Source: Mytilus californianus
Taxonomy: Eukaryota > Mollusca > Bivalvia > Mytilida > Mytilidae
DNA length: 64,000 bases
NCBI RefSeq assembly: GCF_021869535.1
Contig: NW_026262648.1
Coordinates: 3,681,794 to 3,745,793, forward strand
Direction: 5' to 3'
Shown: positions 1 to 9,439 of the stretch, piece by piece
Layout: each line of letters opens with the position of its first letter
Position numbering within the stretch: the first letter of the stretch is position 1
Translations under genes and position numbers: made by a program
The notes under the pieces: model-generated
Told to the model about the DNA's origin: nothing
Databases searched by the model: none
Seen by the model: the letters and a program-made list of their open reading frames with translations, nothing else

Positions 1-564
1 TCATGCCTGAACCCGTACAGGATCTTGTCGTAGTCATCAGCGAACTCAAAAATGTGCTTCAAGGGGATGGCGAATGAAAACGACCCTTTGTTTGCCGGCT
101 TGGCAATGATGTGGCCACGGCGCGCTACAAAGCCGGTGTTGTTTGCATGTGCGTCGATGGAGGAATCCTTGAACCACAGTTGGTTGAGACCTTGTGATTT
201 GGAAAAGTCGTCGGGGTAGGTCAACATTCCCATCATGGTGGTGGCGACGCCGGGGTCGTTGATGTGCTCGATTTGCTGGCCGGAGAGTCGATAGCTGATG
301 GAGATACATGATACCATTATGGACGAGGGACATGAGATCAGCGTCGGCATATGCAGTGCCATCGTTCTTTAGGAGCCGTCCTTCTACCAAGAGATAACTC
401 TCGGAGGGGTGTAGGAACAAATCCTGGGTTTCGATGTTGATTTGGATTTCAAAACCGGCACTGTTCAGCTGGGCACCGGCTTGTGGTTCGTATTCTCGAA
501 CCTGATATTCCTGGAGACTTTCGTGGAAGGTCAACCCTTCGGTGATTGTAAGGATGTCAATCAT
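1..564 (-). pseudogene. Polinton/Maverick major capsid protein, N-terminal part, frameshifted, runs off the window
   Basis: The minus-strand frame opens with ATG at 564 (MIDILTITEGLTFHESLQEY) and resembles the N-terminus of the double jelly-roll major capsid protein of animal Polintons, which would form the shell of a virus-like particle. Homology holds for about 85 residues, to the NGIMYL motif. Near 290-310 an indel shifts the frame: the open frame continues as nonsense to 46, while the capsid-like sequence (with YPDDFSKSQGLNQLW) goes on in another frame to the left edge. The gene is therefore disrupted and also incomplete in this window. It is first in a row of minus-strand virion-type genes (capsid, two small proteins, ATPase), which fits Polinton order. 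The family call is from remembered motifs. Confidence 0.75.
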
Positions 565-904
565 AATGTATATTTAAGTCGTGGATGGTTTTGATACCAG
601 AGCCGGAGATAAGATTGTTCAACCGAACTTGCTGTGGCTTCTTGCGTTGAACACTTGACTGTTGGGGGGTTTTATTGCGTTTCCTGGGGCGGGTCACTTT
701 ATCAATCACATGATCGACGGCTTTGGAGGCCCCATTTTCAACACCTTTCAAGGCTGCATTGGTGGCAGCACTCACGGCCTTACTTCCTATGGTTTTGGCT
801 GCAGAGGAAGTAAACATGCGTCCAGCCAAACTGGCGATTTTGTCAAACAGTCCTCTACCATCGTAGGCGTACTTTCGAGCGTAACCTTTTTTGATTTGCA
901 ACAT
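557..904 (-). CDS. Polinton small basic protein (115 aa), possible virion or core protein
   Basis: An intact frame of 115 codons starts at ATG 904 (MLQIKKGYARKYAYDGRGLF) and its 3' end overlaps the start of the capsid frame by 8 bases. Residues 20-65 are alanine/glycine-rich and probably amphipathic helix; residues 70-95 are very basic (RPRKRNK, QRKK). That composition suits a DNA-binding or capsid-lining protein, comparable in kind to small adenovirus core proteins, but I do not recognise a named domain. Position between capsid and ATPase genes supports a virion role. It carries no stop or frameshift, unlike its neighbours, but it is short enough to have escaped mutation by chance. Confidence 0.5.
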   Translation of the reverse strand: MLQIKKGYARKYAYDGRGLFDKIASLAGRMFTSSAAKTIGSKAVSAATNAALKGVENGASKAVDHVIDKVTRPRKRNKTPQQSSVQRKKPQQVRLNNLISGSGIKTIHDLNIHYD

Positions 905-908
905 CTAT

Positions 909-1202
909 TTATAGGATGCTACGATGAAGCGCCTTATATTCCTCGATGCTGATATGTCTACCCTTTCTCATAGCATCGATAATCGACACAATTTCGTTAC
1001 GCACACCATTATTTCCTGCTCGGTATGCTGCGGCACACAGTTCCAAGCGATCGAGAAGCTGCTTGAAGTTTGAAGATAAAAACACGGTTTGCAGCCCACT
1101 GCCAAACTTATTCTTTTGGTAGATGTTGGACACGATTTCCTTCAACTTGTAACCCTTATTCGCCTTCGGGGTTCTCGAGAGGGTGAAATTGCCTTGATAC
1201 AT
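909..1202 (-). CDS. Polinton small hypothetical protein (97 aa)
   Basis: An open frame lies 4 bp upstream of the 115-residue basic protein, in the same direction. The frame extends up to a GTG at 1223, but the first ATG is at 1202 (MYQGNFTLSRTPKANKGYKL), which I take as the start. The protein is mostly helical-looking, with a central segment FLSSNFKQLLDRLELCAAAYRAGNNGVRNEIVSIIDAMRK split over residues 40-80. No catalytic motif or membrane segment is visible and I cannot name the family. Tight packing with other minus-strand Polinton genes makes it likely part of the element. Confidence 0.45.
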   Translation of the reverse strand: MYQGNFTLSRTPKANKGYKLKEIVSNIYQKNKFGSGLQTVFLSSNFKQLLDRLELCAAAYRAGNNGVRNEIVSIIDAMRKGRHISIEEYKALHRSIL

Positions 1203-1246
1203 GGCACCGGAACTGAGTCTCACTCGAACTTACATTTGCAGGGCCA

Positions 1247-1321
1247 CTAAAACTTGTAGGGCTGGGGTTCCTCTGTGTCTTCATACTCCATTTCCAGGAA
1301 GAAATCTTCAAACTGATCCAT
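1247..1321 (-). pseudogene. 24-codon ORF sharing an N-terminal motif with the Polinton polymerase
   Basis: ATG at 1321 opens MDQFEDFFLEMEYEDTEE and closes with TAG at 1247-1249. It overlaps the far 3' end of the broken ATPase frame in another frame. The start MDQF(E/K)DFFL is the same as the methionine at 5,865 that probably begins the polymerase-type ORF. It is either a short acidic ORF of the element or a scrap left by rearrangement. No function can be assigned. Confidence 0.3.
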
Positions 1322-2066
1322 TCTTTATCTTCTCCTCATATAACTCATCTAATTTGTATCGGTATTTCCCTGCTGACTTGGGGCTCGTGAGATCGATGGT
1401 TACAAATCCATAGGGTTGGGACCAGCAATGCTTACACAGAGCGTCAAATTGTTACTTGGTAAGATCGTTGCATTGGTCACGCCGGATATGATCGAGATTC
1501 TTAGCATCTTACTGAAAGAAACAGATAAAGTTTGCATTTTCTCGGATCGATTGTCGGGGCAGTTTGAAGTAGTTCTGGCACAGGTAGAAACAATCGACGT
1601 TGTTGTAGCGACCGCGCACGTAGTAATCTTCACACGTGTTCTGTTTGCCTAGCATCAAGTTGTCGAACACCATGAGGTTCTTGCGGCTGGGGTCAAGTTC
1701 CCGGGTGTCTGGTACATCGCTCCCTTGCTCGAAGAAAAATGTGCCGATACCATTTCGGTGTCGTGGTTGTGGTAAGGAGTCGACCACATCGATCAACGAG
1801 TAGGGTGACTTGCCCTTGCACTGTAGGAGGTCTCGGATATCTTCCTTAGGGAAGCCTTTTCCCAGCGCTTGCTGTAACAGCTGGTAGATGGGCTGGTGAA
1901 GCGATTTTCCGAAAACGTACAATCGATCGTAGTCGAGCCATCCATCGCGCAGGAGTAGGTTGTTCAACAGCGTTGTCTTACCACAGTCCGACTTCCCAAT
2001 GATCAACCCCTCTGATCGACCGCTGCGGTAGGAGGTAGTGATTGCTCCTTTTGGGGGCGTTGGCAC
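1318..2066 (-). pseudogene. Polinton DNA-packaging ATPase (FtsK/HerA type), two in-frame stops
   Basis: The first 185 residues of this minus-strand frame hold a Walker A P-loop, GKSDCGKTT (residues 24-32), and a Walker B-like LMVFDN (131-136). Length, P-loop and position match the packaging ATPase of Polintons, which would drive DNA into the capsid. TAA at 1509-1511 stops the frame, but homologous-looking sequence continues in the same frame through a second TAA at 1452-1454 to a TGA near 1318. There is no in-frame ATG before the P-loop: the frame begins at a GTG (2066), so the 5' end is also damaged or lies upstream in another exon. It is transcribed divergently from the PLA2/integrase frame, with about 45 bp between them. 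Confidence 0.75.
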
Positions 2067-2110
2067 TGTAGGAAATGTCTTCGACGTTCGTTTATTTAAA
2101 TAAAATAGCG

Positions 2111-2515
2111 ATGATCTTCTGCGTGAAATGTCGTAGGAATACGGACACAGTTAACCCTGGCGAGACAATTACCAGCAACGGGCGATGGAGGAAGTTTGGC
2201 AACTGCAAGGTGTGCGGTGCCAAGAAGTCTCAGTTCGTTGCTACAACCGGTGCAGGGTTCATGAACAAACTAATCAACCGATTACCAATGGAAATGCATC
2301 TGCCCGGACACAACTTCACCGGACCAGGGACTAAACTTAGTAAGCGGCTACTCCCCGATGGCACCCCGAAGGCTTAGTCAAAACCCATTAATCGAGTTGA
2401 CCATGCTGCATATCACCACGATCTCTGTTATGCCCAGCACAAGGATACAGCCGCACGCAACTCCATCTGTGACAAAGCTATGCTAGCCTTGCTTAACACC
2501 ATTCCCAACCCTACC
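2111..2515 (+). pseudogene. Polinton phospholipase A2-like protein with N-terminal zinc ribbon, one in-frame stop
   Basis: I chose ATG 2111 (MIFCVKCRRNTDTVNPGE); an earlier ATG at 2075 adds 12 unconserved-looking residues. CVKC and CKVCGAKK give a four-cysteine zinc ribbon in residues 4-38. Downstream, HNFTGPGTKL resembles the Ca-binding loop, and VDHAAYHHDLCY carries the His-Asp pair of a parvovirus-type secreted PLA2, an enzyme used by some viruses to breach membranes. A TAG at 2375-2377 falls between the two motifs; the frame then continues unbroken into the integrase. The catalytic motifs are intact; the stop is the only visible lesion. Fusion of PLA2 and integrase in one frame is, from memory, seen in related animal elements. 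Confidence 0.7.
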
Positions 2516-3363
2516 ACACGCGAACGCATGGACCGCAGCATCGTCGGACCCATCATCGGTACCAAAGCTCGATTTGGTCTGGGTATTAAAAAAGAAAAAG
2601 TTCGCTGGACCGATGATTTAGCTGAGGAGTTGCACAAACCTGTTCGACGCCGTGTGGTAGTGGGTGGTGTGGATGAGACCTGGGCGGCCGACCTTGTTGA
2701 TATGAGTGCCTTTTCCAGGGACAGCAAAGGAAATAAGTTCATCCTGAGCATCATCGATGTCTTCTCCAAATATGGCTGGTTGATACCACTCAAAAACAAG
2801 AAGGGGTGACGGTTCGGGATGCCTTTCAAGCGGTGTTCAAGGAGCGCGTTCCTGAGAAATTGTGGACAGACACAGGTACTGAGTTTTACAACAAGGATGT
2901 AAAGCAGCTGCTCCAAAACCATGATTTTGAGCTCTACTCCACTGAGAATGAGGAGAAGTCGAGTGTTGTCGAGCGCTGGAATCGCACCATGAAAGAGAAA
3001 ATGTTCAAATATTTCTCAGCCAACTCTACACGCATCTACATTAATGTGTTGGATGATCTTGTTCACCAGTACAATACCGCCAAACATAGATCCATTAAAA
3101 TGACTCCTGTGATTGCAAGCCTCAAGAAACATGAAAACAAGGTGTATTGGAATTTGTATGAAGACCTCCCTCCCATGCAGCAGGCACGGTTTCGTATAGG
3201 TGATAAGGTTCGAATTACCAAGAAGAAAGGCACATTTGAGAAGGGTTACACACCGCGCTGGACCAAGGAAGTTTTCGAGGTGTCTCAAGTTCTTTCCATG
3301 CAGCCACCCACTTATCATCTCAAGGATTTAAATGGGGAGGAAATTCTCGAAAACATCTTCTAG
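2516..3363 (+). pseudogene. Polinton DDE integrase, frameshifted and 3'-truncated
   Basis: This is a retroviral-type integrase (rve fold) that would insert the element into the host genome. It begins near KEKVRWTDDLAEELHKPVRR, with the first catalytic Asp in WAADLVDM (codon near 2,690). The frame breaks at about 2,806 after PLKNKKG: a one-base indel moves the rest to a second frame, which holds the second Asp (LWTDTGTEF) and the Glu (SSVVERWNR), 33 residues apart. A C-terminal SH3/chromo-like segment follows (RIGDKVRITKKKGTFEKGYT to YHLKDLNGEEI). After GEEI only five codons remain before TAG (3361-3363), and those are antisense to polymerase sequence, so the true C-terminus is lost. Confidence 0.82.
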
Positions 3364-4752
3364 TAAGGCCACATCACTTTCCAAGTAAAGATTGTGATAC
3401 TCTTGCATCGTCCGGCAACTAAATTCCTTGAACACCAGCGTGGGCGTAATCTTCATTGGAAATATGTTCACCGCGAAGTTTGTTGAAAAACGCCTCCTTA
3501 CGTAGTAGCTGTGTTTCCTCCAGCTTGGTGGGACTATCTACATAATCGTATGGATATACTCCCTTCCTAATCATCAGTTCGGTGTGATCACCGAAACACT
3601 TCTGCGTTGCCTTGAATTTATCATTGGTCAGATTCTCCGTACGTAGTAGCTGTGTTTCCTCCAGCTTGGTGGGACTATCTACATAATCGTATGGATATAC
3701 TCCCTTCCTAATCATCAGTTCGGTGTGATCACCGAAACACTTCTGCGTTGCCTTGAATTTATCCTTGGTCAGATTCTTTGCCAAGTTTTCAATGGAGGAG
3801 AGTAGGAATCGCATGGAGTCAATAAACCTCATCTCGATATCTCCAACCTTCTTGGAGAAGCGAATATATTTTTCATCGGTATAGGGGATACAGTTAATCT
3901 TTCCTTCTCCGAATCCTAATTCCCTCACAAATAAATGGGCATCATACCCACTCAAATTATGAAATACGATGGGGACAAATTTGGGTAGCTGAAACGCTAA
4001 ATTACACTCATTGTGTGCTGCACCTCGATATATGCCAGTAAGATGATTGTGATCCCGAACCTTATTCCCACCCAAAGTGTTACCACAAATGTGACAGAGT
4101 GTTCTCTCCGCGAAATTCTCATTATCTTAATCCGTCATTACCATCGCAATTTTGGTTTCATAGGTTTTGGCAATTTCTCCGATTTCCTTTTTCATACACT
4201 CCACAAATGTCTTGGCTGCATCTTCTCCACAGTAAACGACTGAATCTTTGTAGTCACCGTGTACATATTTTATGCGGTAACAGAATCCAGATGGCTGATG
4301 CAGTTGATATGCCTTGGTGTAGGCTCGTGATGGATCTGGCTGGCAGGTGTCCATTTTTTACGTAAAGCACTCAAAATCCGCATAGATTATGAATGGTACC
4401 CTCATCTGGCGTTGGTAGTTTTGGAAACTGATGAAGGTTCCTTCTTCCGGCATCTCGATTCTGACCGGCTTCTTCTGACTGCAATATTCCATGTGCTTGT
4501 CTAGGATGTCATGTCTGGAAATGTGACACAAACACCTACGGCAGAAGTATACTGATTCTTTGTGTCCTGTCACTTGAGAGGTCAGAAGGCGTGAAAGGCT
4601 CTTAATCCAGCAGTAGTGCTGCTTGTCATTATGGGTAAAAAATATGAGGTCTATGTGTTTCTCTCCGGTGTTCTCCGATATTCTCAGGGGATATACTTAG
4701 AGATCCTCCTCTTCATCTTCACCTTTCTTAACACCATCGTAACCAAAAACGT
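3345..4752 (-). pseudogene. Polinton protein-primed DNA polymerase B: exonuclease part, broken, palm missing
   Basis: Three open stretches in one minus-strand frame (4573-4358, 4354-4127, 4075-3419) are separated by single TAA stops near 4,358 and 4,127; another TAA sits at 4697-4699. Reading 5'-3': a Cys/His finger (YFCRRCL ... HMEYC), exonuclease motif I (IYADFEC, with D and E), a Cys pair CHIC, and exonuclease motif II (HNLSGYDAHLF). After a frameshift near 3,430 there is a motif III-like YHNLYLESDVALLEDVF, which ends at the junction with the integrase near 3,343. No palm motifs exist here, so polymerase activity is impossible. The exonuclease part also has a 47-codon duplication. Homology to protein-primed PolB is from these motifs. 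Confidence 0.78.
3499..3778 (-). repeat. 141-bp in-frame tandem duplication inside the polymerase
   Basis: Bases 3499-3637 and 3640-3778 are almost identical, with a period of 141 bp. This repeats 47 codons (TNDKFKATQKCFGDHTELMI onward) without breaking the frame. The copies differ at only a few bases, so the duplication is younger than most damage in the region, or is an assembly error. Confidence 0.9.
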
Positions 4753-5865
4753 TTATGTTGAGGTTTGGATTTTGCCGCTCGAATTGTTAATTGCCTTGAG
4801 GGAAACTGGGAATTCAATCCCATCAAAGTTAAGCTCGCCTGCCCACTGTTTGTACTGTGTGACTCGATTTGCTGATTTCCTGTCTACTTCCGGATTGTAA
4901 AGTGCTGATAACACTGCCCACTTGAAGCAATGATCATCTTCATTTCTAAAAAGGAGTATGATAGCTTTCTTTTGGGTGAGCTTCTGTGGGAGTGGGATGT
5001 AAGACTTCCCGGCGAGTGGTTTGAATTTGTTCAAGTGCATTTCTAGCTTATCGATCTTTTTAAATGTCCACCCACTACCATCGCGGATATACTTGGCCAT
5101 ATTTTCCTGAACCTTCTCTGCCACAAGGGAAATCTCGAAATCGAGGTCTGATGATTGGGTGATCGTAACCTGACATGATCTGAAGGTGGGATATACGTAG
5201 ATATTCTCTCCGAATGCAGGGTTTGATTTCACTAACTCTTCTGTTAATGCTATTTGCACCTTCAATGCTTTCTCTTGGGTGAGGGTACTTTCGATTTCAT
5301 TGGAAATGGTTCCTCGGCTGATCTGGAAAAACGTTTCCAAATTATGCTGCTTGAGTGGTTCAATGGTGACTGTACCAAATACACCTTTCAATGCATTGCG
5401 TCGGTCGACAATTTTGATTTCCTCTTCGATGGGTGCATTTTCGATATCATGTTTCACCAGCTCAGTCAGAGCAGCTCTCGCTAGTCGGGAATAGTTGGTG
5501 ATTCCCCGTCTTTTGGCAATGGTCTTCAGTTCCTTTTTGGTGAAAACCTCTTCGCGAGTAAATTTGTGGGCGGTTTTGTCCTCGATTAACTTTACCAATT
5601 CCCCCTTGGGTTTCCTACTGTATCCCTTGAGTCCCTCCTTCTTCGCGATTTCTCGGAGTTCTTTCATGGTGGCTTTCACCACGATTTTCCCTCCAACTGG
5701 GGTATCCTCTTCCTTCTTCTGCTGGCGTGGTTCTTTGCTGTGTCTCCAGCAGAGCCCATCTTTTCCCGGTTTACTCTTGCAGAACTGTCCCTTCTTCCTC
5801 TTCAGTGAAGCGCCGCAAGTTTTTGGTTCTTCATTATCAAGAAAGAAATCTTTGAACTGATCCAT
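4753..5865 (-). pseudogene. Polinton polymerase-type protein, N-terminal region with zinc-binding and two SAP-like motifs
   Basis: The open frame runs from 6087 to 4753 (444 codons), but the likely start is the Met at 5865 (MDQFKDFFLDNEEP). A Cys/His cluster follows (CGASLKRKKGQFCKSK ... CWRH), then two helix-loop-helix segments resembling SAP/Rho-N DNA-binding motifs (MKELREIAKKEGLKGYSRKP and KKELKTIAKRRGITNYSRLA). The C-terminal part (FRNEDDHCFKWAVLSALYNP, LNFDGIEFPVSLKAI) resembles the region ahead of the exonuclease in Polinton-encoded PolB-like proteins. The frame is lost by an indel near 4,790, after which homologous sequence leads into the exonuclease half. The extra 74 upstream residues look non-conserved. 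Whether this half was always fused to the polymerase cannot be settled here. Confidence 0.65.
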
Positions 5866-6099
5866 ATTCATATCAACACTATTGGATGCCATCCCTTTAT
5901 TTGTATCAATTGAAGGGGTGCTTCCTTCTAAGGTGTTTGGGGCTGGGGTATCTCTGACGTTTTGTGTGAAAGACATACTTGTATATACCCTAGGATTACA
6001 TCCCTTTAAGGTGTCTCTACCATTGTTTACAAAAAGCCATATTCTTGTTTCTATCTTTAGACTAGTTGAAACACAATGAATTTGCATTTTATGTTTGAG

Positions 6100-6880
6100 G
6101 TTGGGGTCCTTATGCAGGATTTGTGCTTAAAAATGGCAAAAAAGTTCAATTGGTCTGGGCGTCTCAATAGAAAAGTTCGTTGGACGGATAAAACATTTCG
6201 ACGTAAATTCGAGAAACGATGCCTGAACGCTGTTCGTTTAGGTGAAACTTGGATTACAGTTCTATCTCAACAGAACAAAGAATTCACGTTTATTCTTAGC
6301 ATCATCAATGTTTTCCTTGCCAAATACGACTGTTTAGTGCCGCCAAAGACCAAGAAGGTATGACGATCAAGGTTGCTCTTTTATACCGTATTTAAGTCAA
6401 GCATATTCATAAAACTATGGACGGAAAAGGTTACTGAATTCCACAACAAAGAGGTCAAAGTGATATGCCGAAAACACGACGTTGATCCCGCCAGAATGGA
6501 GGAAAGCCGGGTTTTCTCGACCACTGGGACCACACCATGATGGGAAGATGATCAAATACTGTAAAGCCAAATCTACGCGCACATGCGCGATTGGTACTTT
6601 AGATGATCTCGTTCACCAACAAAACACCACCAAACAGAGATCGACTTAAGACCTTTGGCAGCAAGTCATACGAAATATGAAAGAAAATAAGGTGTACTGT
6701 AACTTGTATGCAGACATGCCTAGTATACAGCAGGGTCGGACCCGCTTGTTTACCAATTCCCATGATTTCAACGGTGAGGAAATACAGGGATCCAGAACTT
6801 CTGAATACCTCGTACCGCATTGATAAGGTATTGCGAAGGCGAAATCGGGGTGATGTCAATGATCTCTTTGAGAAATAGAT
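6100..6880 (+). pseudogene. Second, heavily decayed Polinton integrase
   Basis: The frame at 6076-6363 contains RKVRWTDK, ETWITVLSQQNKEFTFILSI and NVFLAKYDCLVPPK, matching the integrase at 2,600-2,805 residue by residue but with many changes. Further matches at nucleotide level follow (LWTEKVTEFHNKEVK; the DDLVHQ-equivalent near 6,600; the NLYADM-equivalent near 6,700), split over all frames. The second catalytic Asp codon has become Glu and several stops are present. Divergence is far greater than in the first copy, so this is an older insertion or an older lineage. It lies head-to-head with the polymerase ORF. Confidence 0.7.
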
Positions 6881-7415
6881 AGGTAATCTCAGTCATTTAT
6901 TTCTTGGATCAAACAATTAGACATGGAGTCACAACCTCTCTTTTCAAACACAAAGGTTCGTTCCTTGGAGAAAATTTCAGGGACCAAATTTTCGGCTCTG
7001 CCTTGACACCATTTGCGAGTATTGTCTTCAGGAACGATGATAGTCTGTCGGAAGGGTACGATAAACGGCTGACCCGCATTAAGAGAGATCTATATCACTG
7101 CACGTAAAAGACAACCTTGTAGATTTCGAAAGAGACAAGGCTAATGCCGCTACAAGGCAGCGTTCGCACCAGCAAAGTAGAGAGGGATATGATTAATATA
7201 AGTTACAATAATTTGTTTCCAAATCCACTAAAAATAACTATGTTTAAACTAACCTCTCTAGAAGGTCTATATTCTTGATGATTCTCCAAGACTGTAAAGG
7301 TTATGAGAATGTAAAGGTTACTAGTAACCAATGGGTTTAACGGTTTTCTCTGATATAGCAGGGCTACTAGTATAAACTATGCTGCATTTTATTGTACAAG
7401 AGGTGTCGACCTGAA
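6881..7415. other. No recognisable gene
   Basis: A 67-codon open frame at 6904-7107 (+) has no visible motif. The region may be more decayed Polinton sequence or the 3' side of the gag fossil. Confidence 0.4.
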
Positions 7416-7850
7416 TCAATTGGCGTGCGGGTTCGATTGAGAGGAGTCGCTTGCGGGTACACTATTGCCTGTAGGTGAAATCATGATATGTATGGGTGTA
7501 TCAGAGGGAGTAAAATGACTAGCTTGAAAAACGGTAGTATTGACGGGTAAATTATGACTAGTTGATTGTGAGGATTGAATGAGTTTTTAATTTGACGGTT
7601 TTTTTAATGTAAACGAACATGTACTGATCTGTTTGCTGAATTTCTTCCACCACGTCTTCATCCGAGCAAGCTTCTATCATTAAGACCTTTCTGAATATCA
7701 CTTTTCTGTGACACGAAATCTAAAATAGCTGTGACTTCCTCAATTTCTATATCGAAACTATCTCTACAGTTATGTCTCCAAAATTCTACCAAAGTCTTGT
7801 AAGTGCTCGTTTATGTCCGAAACGAATGGCTTTCAGCTTTGTATCCATTT
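7416..7850 (-). pseudogene. BEL/Pao-like retrotransposon gag fragment, decayed
   Basis: On the minus strand, starting near 7,850, the sequence reads MDTKLKAIRFGHKRALTRLW, then in shifted frames EEVTAILD and ACSDEDVVEEIQQTDQYMF, then a Ser/Pro/Thr-rich stretch (ASHFTPSDTPIH, NSVPASDSSQSNPHAN) to 7,416. An N-terminal helical segment with an acidic EE.D.Y run, followed by a Ser/Pro linker, is what I remember of BEL/Pao gag N-termini. Two stops and at least two frameshifts are present. No LTR or pol sequence was found nearby. The class is an inference; a different LTR-element gag is possible. Confidence 0.38.
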
Positions 7851-7859
7851 TCCCTTCTT

Positions 7860-8440
7860 AAGATAGAAATAAAAGACTTCTTGACTATGTGATAGATGTA
7901 CTAGTCATAGTAACATGTCAAAGTGACGTGACATTACATTAAGTGCGGCACATAGTAAACGTCATATGTGTGGTATTTACGAGAGGTATGATTATGATGC
8001 AACGTATTACCCTCAATTTTTAAGATCTCGATATCTACTCTAGTTTATTTTAACACATCACACTCCGTCAATCTATTGAATTTCTCTTTCTTGTTCTTAC
8101 TATTTCTTTGCATACCAAACATTCATCACCTTGTCCTCTGCCATTTTATTTTCGTGAAGTTAACTAATGAAATAGTTCTGCATGTTTGAGTTTGTGGTCA
8201 CATTTGTCCAGCTTGTCCATTATTTTTTCTCATGTTCTTTGATTGCTGCATCATATTCTATCTTCATTCATTTTATATCCGTTTAAATTTGGTCGCACTA
8301 GGTTTCATACGTGCTGTCTTTTACTTTTCTAATATCCCACCATTTCATTACAGTATCCGAACTGGCCCTCGGAACTTTCAGAATGGTGATATGGTTGTCG
8401 TTCATGTTCCAGTATTTGAAGGAACTACCCATGATCATCC
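7860..8440. other. AT-rich intergenic sequence, no gene seen
   Basis: The open frames over 8,232-8,440 run antisense or off-frame to the Tc1 transposase and show no motif. The left end of the Tc1 element should lie here, but I could not find its inverted repeat. Confidence 0.4.
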
Positions 8441-8447
8441 CTCTTTA

Positions 8448-9401
8448 TCAATGGCTCTTTGTGTTGTTCCATTCCCTGAACAATGCTATTCGAAGATTGG
8501 CGAGCGTTTCCAATGCATTTTGGCTCTTTCCGATGGGTCGTCCAAGTTCGTCCCAAAAATGTTCCATTGGCAATAATCTGGAGACATTGCTGGCCACGGC
8601 AACACACGAATGTGATTATTCTCAAAAAAATCATTGAAATGTGTGCCACGTGATAACGGGCGTTGTCCTGCTGAAAATTGTGGTCAAAACGATGCCTTCG
8701 GAGAAACGGGAGAACGAGTGGAGCCAGAATTTCGTTCCTAAACCTTTTTGCATTTAGGTTACCTTCAATAATTGTCAGATCGGTGCGTTCCTGGTAAGTT
8801 ATTCCGTCCCATACAATAATTCCGCCACCCTCAAACAGATCCGTTTCCTGTACGCACGCATCAGAAAATCATGCATTTCACCTCCGGTAGACACTGGCTT
8901 TGCCGTCGTTAAATGTCAAGTTGAATTTCTATCCATCGGTAAAAAAGACTTGTCTCCATTTTAGCCTATTCCATCGAATCCGTACCCGAGTCCATTCAAG
9001 TCGCGACATCCTGTGACGTTGCGTAAGGATAGGTCCCTTCAACGGACGATGAGCTCTTAGGCAAACTTGATGCAGTCGAATACAAACTGTTGGGAATAAA
9101 GCCTGTTTTTGTTTCTTCCATGAGTTTGTCGTGCTGTTTGTGACAAGTTTACAAATCGATTCCGGAGATGAATAATGCGGATGTGACTGTCTTGACGTAA
9201 CTTCGTTTCACGTTGCCTGCAACCTCGGGGACGATTATTTGTCGTGCCAGTTTCTCTAAGACGAGTCTTAAGCCTTTCAATATTCATTCTAGAGACATTG
9301 GGATGATTTGCAACCTGTATTAGAGTCATTTTTGCTGCCAACAACACAATAGCTCGTTCTTTCTCATTAGAGATTTCCAATAAAATGACTTTACTCGACA
9401 T
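8448..9401 (-). pseudogene. Tc1-type transposase, decayed
   Basis: The minus-strand frame from 9401 (MSSKVILLEISNEKERAIVL) gives 114 codons of the N-terminal paired helix-turn-helix DNA-binding region. The catalytic part follows in broken frames: VFFTDG (first Asp) and GGGIIVWDGI near 8,800-8,950, then FQQDNARYHVAH (second Asp) near 8,660, then MEHFWDELGRP (third acidic residue) near 8,560, and a typical end up to TGA at 8448-8450. Order and spacing fit a Tc1-family DDE transposase of roughly 320 residues, which would cut and paste its own element at TA sites. At least three stops (TAA at 9055-9057 among them) and several frameshifts make it dead. Confidence 0.8.
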
Positions 9402-9439
9402 AACCGACCTAACTCAACGTATATCTTCCTATTGTATCG

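Noticed and set aside
2428-2922. 164-codon minus-strand frame opposite the PLA2/integrase
   Set aside because: Antisense shadow; the plus strand carries the catalytic motifs.
5254-6079. Plus-strand frames opposite the polymerase-type ORF
   Set aside because: Shadows of the 444-codon minus-strand frame, which has the motifs.
7420-7445. tRNA B-box-like GGGTTCGATTGAG
   Set aside because: No matching A box or cloverleaf, and it overlaps the gag-like frame.
8232-8637. Plus-strand frames of 114 and 108 codons
   Set aside because: They are largely antisense to the transposase 3' end.
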